NCBI RefSeq assembly: GCF_023008405.1
Contig: NZ_CP095376.1
Coordinates: 1,450,001-1,514,000 of the forward strand
From: Amycolatopsis sp. FBCC-B4732
Lineage (GTDB): Bacteria > Actinomycetota > Actinomycetes > Mycobacteriales > Pseudonocardiaceae
Reading direction: 5' to 3'
DNA length: 64,000 nt
The notes below the pieces were generated by a model. The model ran no database searches and was not told where the DNA came from. It worked only from the letters and a program-made list of their open reading frames with translations. Below, in pieces: positions 8,134 through 17,647 of the stretch (the stretch's first letter is position 1; the number at the start of each line of letters is the position of its first letter). The translations under genes and the position numbers were made by a program.

Positions 8134-10407
8134 ATGGACATCACCCGCAGAACCGTGCTCGGCGGCGCGCTCGCCGGGCTGGCCGCCGCCGGCTTGACGC
8201 CCGCGGCCGCGGCGGCGGCACCGGGCAGCGACGACTTCGGCTGGGCGGAGTTCCTGGCCACCGCGGACCTGCGCTGGCGGCGCCTGCCGAAGACCTGGTA
8301 CGAGGGCCCGTTCCTGGGCAACGGGTTCCTCGGCTCGGGTGTCTACGCCGAGCCGGGGCAGAACGCGCTCCGGTTCACCGTCCAGCACAGCCAGGTGCAG
8401 GACCACCGGCCGGAGTTCGGCTCGCTGTTCGGCCTGGCCCGGCTGCCGGTCGGGTACTTCACCCTGGAGCCGGTCGGCGCGATCACCGCGCTCGACTGGC
8501 GGCTGGACCTGTGGAACGCCGAACTGGCCGGCACGATCACGACGTCGGCCGGGAGCCTCAGCCTGCGCGCGATCGTCCACACCGGACAGTCACTGCTCGC
8601 GATCGAGGTCCGGCCCAGCGAAGGCGAACGCGGCTTCGAGTGGGTGTTCCACCCGGCGGTGGCGGTCAGCCCGCGCGCCGATCCGGTGTGGAACAAGCCG
8701 CCGCCGGACGGCTACACCGCGAACCCGCCGGTGAACCTGACGACCAGCGGCGACGCCCGGCTGGCCGTCCAGCCGCTGCTGGCCGACGGCGAGCACGTGA
8801 CGGCCTGGCGGGAGGTGCCGCGCGGCGGCACGCGCACGCTGTACACGTCGGTCGCTTGGTCGCACCCGGAAAAGACGTCGGTGGCGCGAGCGCTCGGCAC
8901 GGTCCGCCGCGCGCCCGCGTTCCCCGAGCTGACCCGGGACCACCGGCGCTGGTGGCACGACTACTACCGCGGCAGTTTCGTGTCCGTTCCGGACACCCGG
9001 CTGCAGAGCTTCTACTGGATCCAGTTGTACAAGATCGCGTCGGCGGCCCGGCGGGAGGCGCCGGTGATGGCGACGTCCGGGCCGTGGCTGGAGAACACGC
9101 CGTGGCCGGCGACCTGGTGGAACCTCAACGTGCAGCTCGAATACTGGCTGATCCACGGCTCCAACCACCTGGAACTGGACGCTGTCAGCTATGCGCTGGA
9201 CAAGTACCGGGCGAACCTCACCAGCCAGGTCGCGTCGCCGTACCAGGCCGACTCCGCCGGCATCCCGCGGACGACCGACATGACCTTGCTCAACGGCGTT
9301 TCCCATGCCACCAGCGGGTTCCCGGTCGGCATCCCGGGGCAGGACACACCGACGCCCGAGGTCGGCAACCTGACCTGGGCGCTGCACAACGTCTGGCTGT
9401 CCTACCGGCACACGATGGACCGGAAGCTCCTGGCCGGCACGCTGGTCCCGTTGCTGCGCAAGGCGATCAATTACTACCTGCACTTTCTCGCCCCGGGCCC
9501 GGACGGCAAGCTGCACCTGCCGCCGACGTTCTCGCCCGAGTACGGCGTCAACGCCCCGGACTGCACCTACGACCTTTCGCTGATCCGCTGGGGCTGCAAG
9601 ACACTCCTGCAGGCCGCGCCCGGCGATCCGCTCGCGCCGAAGTGGCGGGACGTCCTCGCGAACCTGGTCGGCTACCCGGCCGACGCGAACGGCTACATGA
9701 TCGGCGCCGGGGTGCCGTTCGCGAAGTCGCACCGCCACTACTCGCACCTGCTGCAGATCTACCCGCTCCACGACGTCACCTGGGAGCAGCCGGAGCACCG
9801 GCAGATCATCGAGACGTCGCTGAACCACTGGGTCGGCTTCGAAGGCGCGCTGCAGGGCTACACGTTCACCGGGGCCGCGTCGATCTCGGCGCAGATGCTG
9901 CGCGGCGACCAGGCCGCGTTCTACCTCGGCGAGCTGCAGCGGCGCTACATCCAGCCGAACACGATGTACAAGGAGTCCGGGCCGGTCATCGAGACGCCGC
10001 TCTCGGCGGCGAAATCCCTCCAGGACATGCTGGTGCAGAGCTGGGGCGGCGTGCTCCGGTTGTTCCCCGCGGTCCCGTCGGCGTGGGGCGACATCGCGCT
10101 GCGGGACTTCCGCACCGAGGGCGCGTTCCTGCTCAGCGCGTCCCGGGCGGGCGGCAAGACGCGCTGGCTGAAGGTGCACAGCGAGGCCGGGGCGCCGTGC
10201 GTGCTGCGGCCGGGCATCGAGGGCGAACTCGCGGTCACGGACGCGCGTGGCCGGGCCCGCCGGTGGCGGCGGCTGGCCACCGGGGACGTCCAGGTCGAAC
10301 TCGGGCGCGGCGAGGACGCCTTCGTGCACCGGAAGGGTGACCAGCCGGACTTCGGTGTCCGGCCGGTCACGCCGAGCGGCCCGAGTTCGCCGTGGGGCCT
10401 GCCGTGA
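8134..10407 (+). CDS. Tat-exported GH95-like glycoside hydrolase (copy 2)
   Basis: 757 residues, a clear paralogue of the preceding gene with the same landmarks: RLPKTWYEGPFLGNGFLG, FYWIQLYKIAS, APDCTYDLSLIRWG, KSHRHYSHLLQIYPL. The frame is open further upstream, but the start is set at ATG 8134 because GAGGAGGCC lies just before it and translation begins directly with a Tat signal (DITRRTVLGGALAG and an Ala-rich tail). The tandem pair suggests duplication and specialisation on related linkages of an extracellular polysaccharide or glycan. GH95 assignment rests on overall architecture. Confidence 0.75.
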   Translation: MDITRRTVLGGALAGLAAAGLTPAAAAAAPGSDDFGWAEFLATADLRWRRLPKTWYEGPFLGNGFLGSGVYAEPGQNALRFTVQHSQVQDHRPEFGSLFGLARLPVGYFTLEPVGAITALDWRLDLWNAELAGTITTSAGSLSLRAIVHTGQSLLAIEVRPSEGERGFEWVFHPAVAVSPRADPVWNKPPPDGYTANPPVNLTTSGDARLAVQPLLADGEHVTAWREVPRGGTRTLYTSVAWSHPEKTSVARALGTVRRAPAFPELTRDHRRWWHDYYRGSFVSVPDTRLQSFYWIQLYKIASAARREAPVMATSGPWLENTPWPATWWNLNVQLEYWLIHGSNHLELDAVSYALDKYRANLTSQVASPYQADSAGIPRTTDMTLLNGVSHATSGFPVGIPGQDTPTPEVGNLTWALHNVWLSYRHTMDRKLLAGTLVPLLRKAINYYLHFLAPGPDGKLHLPPTFSPEYGVNAPDCTYDLSLIRWGCKTLLQAAPGDPLAPKWRDVLANLVGYPADANGYMIGAGVPFAKSHRHYSHLLQIYPLHDVTWEQPEHRQIIETSLNHWVGFEGALQGYTFTGAASISAQMLRGDQAAFYLGELQRRYIQPNTMYKESGPVIETPLSAAKSLQDMLVQSWGGVLRLFPAVPSAWGDIALRDFRTEGAFLLSASRAGGKTRWLKVHSEAGAPCVLRPGIEGELAVTDARGRARRWRRLATGDVQVELGRGEDAFVHRKGDQPDFGVRPVTPSGPSSPWGLP

Positions 10408-10473
10408 TCCCGCGTTCTCACCCGGGGAGCGGGCGGTAGCGGCAGAATGGGGCTCTCGACGAGGGGAGCCTTC

Positions 10474-11373
10474 ATGAGCGAGCCGGGGGAGCGGCCCCAG
10501 CCGTACGGGCAGTGGCAGCCGCCAGTGCCGCCGAAGCGGACTTCGACGACGGCGATCGCGCTGGTCACCGGCTCGGCCGTGGTCGTCGTCGTGATGGTGC
10601 TGGCCTTCCTGGCCTGGGGCTATCCGGGCTTCCTGCGCAAACCGGACGGTCAGGCCGGCGGCGGCTTCTTCACCGCGGCGGCGTCGACGGCATCGTCGTC
10701 GTCCGCGCCGCCGGCCGCGGTCAGCTCGCCGGTCTCGATCCCGGGCGGCCGGGCCGCGCTGCCGAAGCGGACGAAACCGCTGGCCGACCCGGTGACCTGC
10801 GCGTTCACCCCGGACCCCGGCGCGCCGGCACCGAAGAAGGTCGCGCTGCCGCCGGACGGCCCGGCGCCGTCGTCCGGGACGGCCGGGGTGCGGCTCGCGA
10901 CGAGCGCGGGGACCATCGGGCTGACGCTGGACCGCGCGCTGGCGCCGTGCACCGTGGTCAACTTCCTGAGCCTGGCCAAGCAGGGCTTCTACGACGGCAC
11001 GTCGTGCCACCGGCTCTCGGTGACGGACGGGCTGCAGATGCTGCAGTGCGGCGACCCGGTCGGGGACGGGACCGGCGGCCCGGGCTACACGATCCGCGAC
11101 GAGGTGTTCCCCCAGCTGACCTACGGCCGCGGGATCCTGGCCATGGCGAAGACGAGCCAGCCCGACACCGGCGGTTCGCAGTTCTTCCTGGTCTTCGGCG
11201 AGACGCAGATCCCGCCGGAGTACACGGTGTTCGGCAGCATCGACGACGCCGGCCTCGCCGTCCTGGACCAGGTCGCCCGCGGCGGCATCGACGCGTCGAA
11301 GCCGGGCATCGGCGACGGCAGCGGGCCCCCGAAGACCCCGGTGACGTTCACCGGGGTCACCACCACGCCGTGA
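10474..11373 (+). CDS. Membrane-anchored cyclophilin-type peptidyl-prolyl isomerase
   Basis: 299 residues. A Pro/Gln-rich cytoplasmic head (to about residue 22) is followed by one transmembrane helix (AIALVTGSAVVVVVMVLAFL), a Ser/Ala/Pro linker, then a cyclophilin domain with VNFLSLAKQGFYDGTSCHR, AMAKTSQPDTGGSQFF and PPEYTVFGSI. It should act outside the membrane as a protein-folding catalyst. The start at 10474 is preferred over ATG 10447 because GAGGGGAG sits 7 bases upstream. Its stop abuts the stop of the convergent monooxygenase gene with no gap. Confidence 0.9.
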   Translation: MSEPGERPQPYGQWQPPVPPKRTSTTAIALVTGSAVVVVVMVLAFLAWGYPGFLRKPDGQAGGGFFTAAASTASSSSAPPAAVSSPVSIPGGRAALPKRTKPLADPVTCAFTPDPGAPAPKKVALPPDGPAPSSGTAGVRLATSAGTIGLTLDRALAPCTVVNFLSLAKQGFYDGTSCHRLSVTDGLQMLQCGDPVGDGTGGPGYTIRDEVFPQLTYGRGILAMAKTSQPDTGGSQFFLVFGETQIPPEYTVFGSIDDAGLAVLDQVARGGIDASKPGIGDGSGPPKTPVTFTGVTTTP

Positions 11374-13116
11374 TCACGGCCGGTCGAGGACCGTCCGCAA
11401 CGCGCTGAGCAGGGCCTTAGCGGCTTCGGGGGCCGCGGTGGCGTGGCGCCAGGCGACGTAGCCGTCCGGGCGGACCAGCAGGCAGCCGTCCTCGTCGATG
11501 CCGCTCAGCCGGGACCAGTCGCCGTAGGCGTCGCGGGCCCCGGGGTCGCCGATCCGGACGGCGCGCAGGTCGAGGCTCAGCTCGGCACCCACCTTGGCGG
11601 CCGCGTCGCGCCACGGCGTGCCGGTCAGCCCGGTCAGGACCGTCCACCGGCCGCCGGCCACGATGTCCAAAGTGGACACGCGGCGGCCGTGCGGCCCGAC
11701 CAGCCATGCGTGCGGCAGCTTCGCGCCGGGCTCGGTGCTCGGCCGGTGGAACAGCTCGGGATCGCGGTCCGGCTCGGCGGTGGTGCCGTCGGGCAGCACC
11801 GCACCGGAGCGGTACCGCTGGTCCAGCTCGACGCCGTGGGCGTTGAACTCGTAGTGCTTCAGCTCGATGGCCCGCTCCAGCTCACGACGTTTGCGCGCGC
11901 CGTCGGCGGTCGGCGCGAGGCAGGTCTCGAGCCCGGCGGTGATGCCGTCGGCGTCGGTGTCGCCGTCGATGCCGAGCGCGGCGAAGATCGGCCCGAACTG
12001 GTCGCGGCTGAGGTTCGCCCGGTCGACGATCTGCTTGCCCACCGGCGCGCGTTCGGCGCTGTAGCTGTCGAGCAGTCCTTCGCCCGCCTCGCCGCGCAGG
12101 ACCATCGCGAGCTTCCAGGCCAGGTTGTAGGAGTCCTGAACGGACGTGTTGGAGCCCAGCCCGTTCGACGGCGGGTGCCGGTGCACGGCGTCCCCGGCGC
12201 AGAACACCCGGCCGTTGCGGTACTCGGTGGCGTAGTTGTGGTTGACCGTCCACAGTGACGTCGAGGTGATCTCGACGGCCAGTCCGGGGTCGCCGACCAG
12301 GTCGCGCACCAGCCGCGTCGCCTCTTCGACGTCGACCTCCGGCGGGGCCTGCTCGATGTCGTAGCCCCACGTGAGCAGCCACTCGTTCCAGGGCCGGACC
12401 ATCCGGACCAGGCCCATCCCGATCCCGCCGAGGTGCGCGCCCGGCCGCATCACCCAGTACAGGACGCTGGGGCGGTGGGCCACGTACGGCGCGAGGTCGG
12501 CGGTGAACGTGATGTTCATGCTGCCCGCTTTGCCGGTCTGCCCGGCGATCGGCAGGCCGGCTTGTTCGGCCACGCGGCTACGGGCGCCGTCCGCGCCGAT
12601 GAGGTACTTGGCGCGCAAGGTGAAGTCGTCGCCGCGCACGCGGTCGTGGAACCGGGCCGTGACGCCGTCGTCGTCCTGCGTGAAGTCGAGGAATTCGGTG
12701 TCCAGCCGCAGTTTCGCGCCGCGCGCGGCGGCTTCGCTCGCCAGGATCGGCTCGAGGTAGGTCTGCGGCAGGTCGATCATGTGGCACGGGCTGGCCGCGG
12801 TGTACTCGGCCGCCGACCGGTCGCCGGTGCCCCAGCTGGCGATCCGGCCGATCTCCGGCCCGGTCAGCGACGTGCAGAGCACGGTGTCGCCCATCAGCTC
12901 CGGCGGCGTGCCGACGGCGAGGGCCTTGTCCTCGATCCCGAGGTCGCGCAGCACCTCCATGGTGCGCTGGTTGGTGATGTGCGCGCGGGGCGTGTTCGCC
13001 GTCCACCCGTACTTGGTGGCGAGCACGGTGGGCACGCCGTAGGTGGCGAGCAGCAGGGCCGCGGAGCCGCCGGCCGGGCCGCTGCCGACCACGATGACGT
13101 CGGTGTCGTAGGTCAT
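11374..13116 (-). CDS. FAD-dependent phenolic monooxygenase, probable resorcinol hydroxylase
   Basis: 580 residues of the group A flavoprotein aromatic hydroxylase type (2,4-dichlorophenol hydroxylase-like). The FAD-binding GSGPAGGSAALLLA is at the N terminus, a central IGADGARSRV (DG motif) near residue 188, and the GD motif FCAGDAVHRHPPSNGLG near residue 310; a thioredoxin-like C-terminal domain follows. The start overlaps the end of the fused maleylacetate reductase/hydroxyquinol dioxygenase gene by 4 bases (ATGA), so the pair is translationally coupled. By context it makes hydroxyquinol from resorcinol or a similar phenol; a chlorophenol substrate is also possible. Confidence 0.85.
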   Translation of the reverse strand: MTYDTDVIVVGSGPAGGSAALLLATYGVPTVLATKYGWTANTPRAHITNQRTMEVLRDLGIEDKALAVGTPPELMGDTVLCTSLTGPEIGRIASWGTGDRSAAEYTAASPCHMIDLPQTYLEPILASEAAARGAKLRLDTEFLDFTQDDDGVTARFHDRVRGDDFTLRAKYLIGADGARSRVAEQAGLPIAGQTGKAGSMNITFTADLAPYVAHRPSVLYWVMRPGAHLGGIGMGLVRMVRPWNEWLLTWGYDIEQAPPEVDVEEATRLVRDLVGDPGLAVEITSTSLWTVNHNYATEYRNGRVFCAGDAVHRHPPSNGLGSNTSVQDSYNLAWKLAMVLRGEAGEGLLDSYSAERAPVGKQIVDRANLSRDQFGPIFAALGIDGDTDADGITAGLETCLAPTADGARKRRELERAIELKHYEFNAHGVELDQRYRSGAVLPDGTTAEPDRDPELFHRPSTEPGAKLPHAWLVGPHGRRVSTLDIVAGGRWTVLTGLTGTPWRDAAAKVGAELSLDLRAVRIGDPGARDAYGDWSRLSGIDEDGCLLVRPDGYVAWRHATAAPEAAKALLSALRTVLDRP

Positions 13117-14864
13117 TCGGTGCTCCCCGAGATCCGGAAGGTGAATTCGAGCCGCTGCTCGGCGAAGTCGACGATCAGGCCCTCCTTGACGCCGAACACG
13201 GTGTCGGAGTCGAGGTAGTCGCCGCCGGCGACGAACAGCTGGGTGATCAGCGTCCGGTACCCGGGCTTGGCGATCATGAAGTGCACGTGCGGCGCACGGT
13301 AGGGGTGCCGCCCGACGGCGTCGAGCATCTCGCCGACCGGCCCGTCGGCGGGAATCGGGTACGCGCTGGGCACGATGGTCCGGAAGCGCAGCCGCCCGCC
13401 GGCGTCGGTGCGGAAGCGGGCCCGCAGCACCGGACCGTCCACATCGGGTAACTGGACGTCGTAGAAGCCGTCCTCATTGGACTGCCAGACGTCCACGACC
13501 GCGTCCGCCACCGGATCGTCTTCGGTGTCGGTGACCCGGACGTCGGTCCACAGGGGAGTCCCCGGCAACCCGGCCGCGATGTCGGCACCCTGCGGGGTTT
13601 CGGGCGGCCCTTCGACGTAGAACGGCCCGAGCACGGCGGACGGCGTCGTGTCAGGTGTGCGCGAGTTGGTCAGGACGTCGACGACGCTGGAGACGCCGAG
13701 GGTGTCCGACAGCAGGATGAACTCCTGCCGCGTGTCGGTGGTGATGTGCCCGGCGCGGGTCAGGAAGCCGATCGCGTACTCCCACTCATTCTGTGTGAGA
13801 TCGGTGCGGATGGCGTAGCCGTGCAGGGTTTCGACGAGGTCGGTGAGGAGGACGCGCACGCGGTCCGGGGCGTCGGCGAAGCTGTCGACGACCTGCTTGG
13901 TGAGCGCCTTGAGACTCGGGCGCGCGGCCGGGCGGGTGCCGTGTACGGCCTGGCGGAGGAGGTCCGCTTCGGGCTCGTCCTCGATGTCCGCTTCGGTGAG
14001 CCCCAGTTCGGCCAGGGAGTGCGGGACGGGGAGTCTCGCGGCGAGTTCGAAGACGTCGTCCGCGTCCTCGAGCCCCAGGTGTGCCATGACGTGGGGGAGC
14101 AGGACGGCGTGGGTCTCGGCGTGCGGCAGGCCGAACTTGCCCCCGAGGTGGTGGCAGAGCCGGTGGTGCAGTCCCATTTTCACCGAGTCGAGGCAGGTAC
14201 CGGCGAGCCAGGCACCGCGGAGGGCGTCGGCACGGGCGTCCACATCGGACGGTTCTTCGGCGATCCGCGGCAAGGCGCTGGTGAGCAGCCTGACGGCTTC
14301 CGCGGCGACCAGGTCGGTCATGGGGTTGGCGTCGGGGGCGTAGCGGGCCTCGACGGCGTGGGCGAGCGCGTTGAGACCACTGGCCGCGGAGACGCGCACC
14401 GGGAGTCCGAGGGTGAGCCGCACGTCGTAGAGGACGGTTTCGGGCCGGACCGCGGGGGTCTTTTGCGTGGTCTTGCGCCCGTCGGCGGTCTGCCCCAGCA
14501 CGGAGGTGAGTTCGGAGCCGGCGTAGGTCGTGGGCACGATGAGCTGCGGCAGATCGGTGTGGAGGGCGATGGCCTTGGCCAGCCCGGTGGCAGAGCCTCC
14601 CCCGATCGCGACAACCCCGTCGACAGAGTGCTCGGCGACGACCTCGAGCGCACGTTCGGTGACGTCGACGGGCGTGTGCATGGCGGGCTCTCCGAACCGC
14701 GCGGCCAGCCGGGAGCCGAGTGCCTCGGCGGCCCGGTCCCCGTGCCGGGGCCGGCCGATCAGCAGGACGCGGGTGAGCCCGAGCCGGTCGGCTTCAGCAC
14801 CGAGGCTGTCGAGCGAGCCGAAGACCACCCGAACGGGGTTCGCGGCGTAGCTGAACGAGGTCAT
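13113..14864 (-). CDS. Maleylacetate reductase-hydroxyquinol 1,2-dioxygenase fusion
   Basis: 583 residues with two enzymes in one chain. Residues 1 to about 330 are an iron-type alcohol dehydrogenase fold matching maleylacetate reductase (GGGSATGLAKAIA nucleotide motif, IVPTTYAGSE, and the histidine cluster MGLHHRLCHHLGG). Residues from about 345 are an intradiol dioxygenase: LTDLVETLHGYAIRTDLTQ, then GPFYVEGPPE and SAYPIP (two tyrosine iron ligands) and PHVHFMI (two histidine ligands). The dioxygenase would open hydroxyquinol to maleylacetate and the reductase would yield 3-oxoadipate. No stop or frameshift separates the halves. Upstream lies an AraC gene on the same strand. Confidence 0.9.
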   Translation of the reverse strand: MTSFSYAANPVRVVFGSLDSLGAEADRLGLTRVLLIGRPRHGDRAAEALGSRLAARFGEPAMHTPVDVTERALEVVAEHSVDGVVAIGGGSATGLAKAIALHTDLPQLIVPTTYAGSELTSVLGQTADGRKTTQKTPAVRPETVLYDVRLTLGLPVRVSAASGLNALAHAVEARYAPDANPMTDLVAAEAVRLLTSALPRIAEEPSDVDARADALRGAWLAGTCLDSVKMGLHHRLCHHLGGKFGLPHAETHAVLLPHVMAHLGLEDADDVFELAARLPVPHSLAELGLTEADIEDEPEADLLRQAVHGTRPAARPSLKALTKQVVDSFADAPDRVRVLLTDLVETLHGYAIRTDLTQNEWEYAIGFLTRAGHITTDTRQEFILLSDTLGVSSVVDVLTNSRTPDTTPSAVLGPFYVEGPPETPQGADIAAGLPGTPLWTDVRVTDTEDDPVADAVVDVWQSNEDGFYDVQLPDVDGPVLRARFRTDAGGRLRFRTIVPSAYPIPADGPVGEMLDAVGRHPYRAPHVHFMIAKPGYRTLITQLFVAGGDYLDSDTVFGVKEGLIVDFAEQRLEFTFRISGSTE

Positions 14865-14941
14865 GCGGCGAGTATCAGGCGTCCGGAGGGCGGCGGTCCT
14901 GCACGTTCGTGCTGCCGGCCGGCACGAAACGCGCGTGTGTG

Positions 14942-15814
14942 TCAGCCCGCCCGGCGCAGGGCCGCCGGCGTCGTGCCCAGCTGGGCACGCAGCACCCGGG
15001 TCAGGTGCTCCTGGTGCGAAAACCCGCAGCGGACGGCGATCTCCGCGATCGGCGCGTCGCCCGTGCGCAGCAGCAACCCCGCCTGCTCCACCCGCAGCCG
15101 CAGCAGGAAGCGGTGCGGGGGCAGGCCCGTGCGAGCTTTGAAGCGCCGCGAGAACTGGCTGACGCTCAGCCCCGCGAGCGCCGCCAGCTCGGTCAACGGG
15201 ACCGGCGAAGCCAGCCGGTCCGCCATGAAGTCGCGAACCGTGGCGAACTGGCGGTCCGAGAGACCGGTACCGACCGGCTCGGGCGCGCGCCCGGCACCGT
15301 GCCGGCGAACCAGCTGCGCCGCGACGAGCGCACCCAGCTGGTCGGCGTACGTCCGAGCGGACGGCTCCCAGTCCCGGACGACGCCATCGAGGCTCAGCAC
15401 CAGCTGTTCGAGCAGCGGATCGGTACTCCCGAGCTCCTCGGCGAGCCGGACCGGAGCGGAACCCCCGGCAGCTTCCTGAACGGCGTCATCGGCCAGGTAG
15501 ACGTGCACGGTGTCGAGCTCACCGCCCAGTTCGACGGACAGTTCCGCGTGCGACGGCTGCAGGAAGAGCCCACCGACGGGCATCCGCCGACTCTGCTCAC
15601 GCGGCGTGCCGACACCACGGCGAACGGTCACCGGCCCGTCGAGGTGCAAGATCAGCTGATGACTGCGCGCAGCCCCGAACTCGGCCCGATAGGGGCGCTC
15701 GCGCTGCCGGGAGACGTAGACGCGATCCCACCCGAGCCCCGCACTGGTCCGATCGGGCCGAACCCAGGGCAGCGCAAGGATGCCATTGGTGTCACCCAGC
15801 CCGAGTTCACCCAC
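14942..15814 (-). CDS. AraC-family transcriptional regulator
   Basis: 290 residues with an N-terminal cupin-like sensor half and a C-terminal AraC double helix-turn-helix (LTELAALAGLSVSQFSRRFK; then PIAEIAVRCGFSHQEHLTRV). It begins with GTG. It sits 77 bases upstream of, and on the same strand as, the maleylacetate reductase/dioxygenase and monooxygenase genes, so it is the likely activator of that phenol-degradation operon. About 150 bases without a gene separate it from the siderophore-interacting protein gene; a TTGAAA on its strand (15951-15956) is the only promoter-like element seen there. Confidence 0.88.
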   Translation of the reverse strand: MGELGLGDTNGILALPWVRPDRTSAGLGWDRVYVSRQRERPYRAEFGAARSHQLILHLDGPVTVRRGVGTPREQSRRMPVGGLFLQPSHAELSVELGGELDTVHVYLADDAVQEAAGGSAPVRLAEELGSTDPLLEQLVLSLDGVVRDWEPSARTYADQLGALVAAQLVRRHGAGRAPEPVGTGLSDRQFATVRDFMADRLASPVPLTELAALAGLSVSQFSRRFKARTGLPPHRFLLRLRVEQAGLLLRTGDAPIAEIAVRCGFSHQEHLTRVLRAQLGTTPAALRRAG

Positions 15815-15966
15815 GCCATCTCCTCACCATCGAGGCCCCCACGATGCTACCCGCCGAAACCCCTGGCCCGACCCCCGCGGAACCTGAGCTGGATGACCAC
15901 CCAGCGACCCGAAGGTCATCCCAGAGCCTGCCAGTCCGGCGAGGACGATCTTTCAACCCCAGGAAC

Positions 15967-16764
15967 TCATCCCGGAGCCGCCCGCCCGTAGCGCCAGTAG
16001 CCCAAGAACGCGATATCCGCCTTCCCCCACCCACGATCCCGCACCAGGTGCCGCCGCGCCCCGGTAGCCAGCGCGGCCTCCCCGGCAACCCACGCGTAAG
16101 CCGGTCCGGACGGAAGATCCGCGGCGACCAACGCCGCCAAAGCCAGCTCACCCGGCCGCGCATCCGCCCGAGCACGAGGCAGCCAGTGCACCCGCACCCC
16201 CACCGGCACCTCAACGACCCGGACATCGCCCGCCGAAGGCACTTCCAAGAACACCTCCGCCACCAGATCGGAAGGAGCGTTCTCGAGGATCGCCAGAACC
16301 GCGGGCAAAGCGCTCTCGTCCCCGACCAGCAACTGCCAAGGCACCCCCACCGGCGGCAGATAACCGACCCCGAGGTCGAACACCCCGGCCCGATCACCCG
16401 CCCGCGCCCGCCGAGCCCAGGAAGCCGCCGGAGCATCCCCGTCGTGCAGGGCGAACTCGATGTCGATCTCCCCATCCCGAGAGCGCCGAATCGTGTAGTT
16501 CCGCACCCAGGGCCGACGGCTCTTCGGCATCAGGAGCACCTCGGCCATCCAGCCCTCGTTGTCCAACGTGGGCATCCGCAGCCGCTCCTGGCCCACCCGG
16601 GGAAAGAACAGCCGCACAGCCTGATCATCGCCCGCCGGCTCGAGGTCCGCGAGGTCCGCCCCGCCCAGGGTGATGGTCCGGAACGACGGACTCGGCGCGG
16701 TGTTCGCCAACACTTCGAGCGAGAGCATCCGGCGCACCTTCGGGCGACGCACCTTGGGAATCAT
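15967..16764 (-). CDS. Siderophore-interacting protein (ferric-chelate reductase)
   Basis: 265 residues of the SIP/ViuB flavin-reductase family. The FAD-binding signature appears as VRNYTIRR, followed by the D/E-rich strand DIEFALHDGDAPAASWA that is typical of the family, and LLVGDESALPAVLAILE for NAD(P)H binding. It would release iron from imported siderophores in the cytoplasm. Its ATG overlaps the stop of the upstream 2Fe-2S reductase gene by one base (TGATG), so the two are in one operon. Confidence 0.88.
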   Translation of the reverse strand: MIPKVRRPKVRRMLSLEVLANTAPSPSFRTITLGGADLADLEPAGDDQAVRLFFPRVGQERLRMPTLDNEGWMAEVLLMPKSRRPWVRNYTIRRSRDGEIDIEFALHDGDAPAASWARRARAGDRAGVFDLGVGYLPPVGVPWQLLVGDESALPAVLAILENAPSDLVAEVFLEVPSAGDVRVVEVPVGVRVHWLPRARADARPGELALAALVAADLPSGPAYAWVAGEAALATGARRHLVRDRGWGKADIAFLGYWRYGRAAPG

Positions 16765-17645
16765 CAGACGTCCAGCACGAGCCGAGGGGACAGCGAACGC
16801 GACACGCAGGCGTACATCCGGCCGGCGGGCGCCCCGATGTCGTCCCGATGCTCCGGCTCGCCCTCCAGCACCGAAAGCTCACAACTACCGCAAACGCCTT
16901 CGCGACACCCCGAAGGCACCGCCCGCCTGGCGTAGCTCAACGCGTCGAGCAGGGATTCATCGGCCGGGACCCGAATGGTGTCACCGGAGCGAGCGCACAC
17001 GACGTCGAACGGCGTGTCCGGCCCGAACACCCGCCGAGTCGGCTGGAAGCGTTCGGTGTGCACACGAGGGAACAGCGCTTCGGCCGCGTCCACCATGGAC
17101 GCCGGCCCGCAGCAGTAGACCTCGGCGGAAGAGAATTCCGCCGCCAGCGCCGCGAGATCCGGTCGGCCCTGGGAGAACAACCGCACGCGATCACCGAACT
17201 CGGCACGGAGTTCCGCCGCGAACGGCATGGTCGAAGCGGAACGACCGACGTACACGAGCGTCGCCCGACCACCGGCGGCCCGCACCATCGGCACGATCGG
17301 CGTGATCCCGATCCCGCCCGCCAGGAACAGGTAATCGGACGCAGGAACGAGCGGGAAGTGATTGCGAGGCAAGGAAACCTCGAGCGTCCGGCCCGGGCGC
17401 AGGTAAAGGTGCACGTATTCGGACCCGCCCCGGCTGAGCGGATCGTGCCGCACCGCGATCCGGTAGGCGGAAAGATCACCCGGGTCGCCGCACAGCGAGT
17501 ACTGCCGGGTCAGCCAGTTCGGCAGCGCGAGGTCGATGTGCGCACCCGGCTCCCACGGCGCCAGCGGCCCCTCATCGCCCCGCAGGACCAGGGAAACGAC
17601 GTCGTCGGCGACGTGCTCGACGCGGTCGAGGATCGTCTTCTGCAT
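16764..17645 (-). CDS. PDR/VanB-type ferredoxin-linked flavin oxidoreductase
   Basis: 293 residues when started at ATG 17645, 2 bases after the upstream stop. The reading frame stays open further upstream but only as a shadow of the PPOX gene. Domains in order: FMN/FAD-binding barrel (RQYSLCGDP), NAD-binding domain (GGIGITPIVPMV; YCCGPASMVDA) and a C-terminal plant-type 2Fe-2S domain (CREGVCGSCELSVLEG with a fourth cysteine in YACVSRS). This is the single-polypeptide reductase layout of phthalate dioxygenase reductase and VanB. Its partner oxygenase is not in view; it is coupled to the siderophore-interacting protein. Confidence 0.9.
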   Translation of the reverse strand: MQKTILDRVEHVADDVVSLVLRGDEGPLAPWEPGAHIDLALPNWLTRQYSLCGDPGDLSAYRIAVRHDPLSRGGSEYVHLYLRPGRTLEVSLPRNHFPLVPASDYLFLAGGIGITPIVPMVRAAGGRATLVYVGRSASTMPFAAELRAEFGDRVRLFSQGRPDLAALAAEFSSAEVYCCGPASMVDAAEALFPRVHTERFQPTRRVFGPDTPFDVVCARSGDTIRVPADESLLDALSYARRAVPSGCREGVCGSCELSVLEGEPEHRDDIGAPAGRMYACVSRSLSPRLVLDV

Positions 17646-17647
17646 GG

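Noticed and set aside
15815..15966. Small gene between AraC and siderophore-interacting protein genes
   Set aside because: Open frames there are short shadows without a ribosome binding site or recognisable product.
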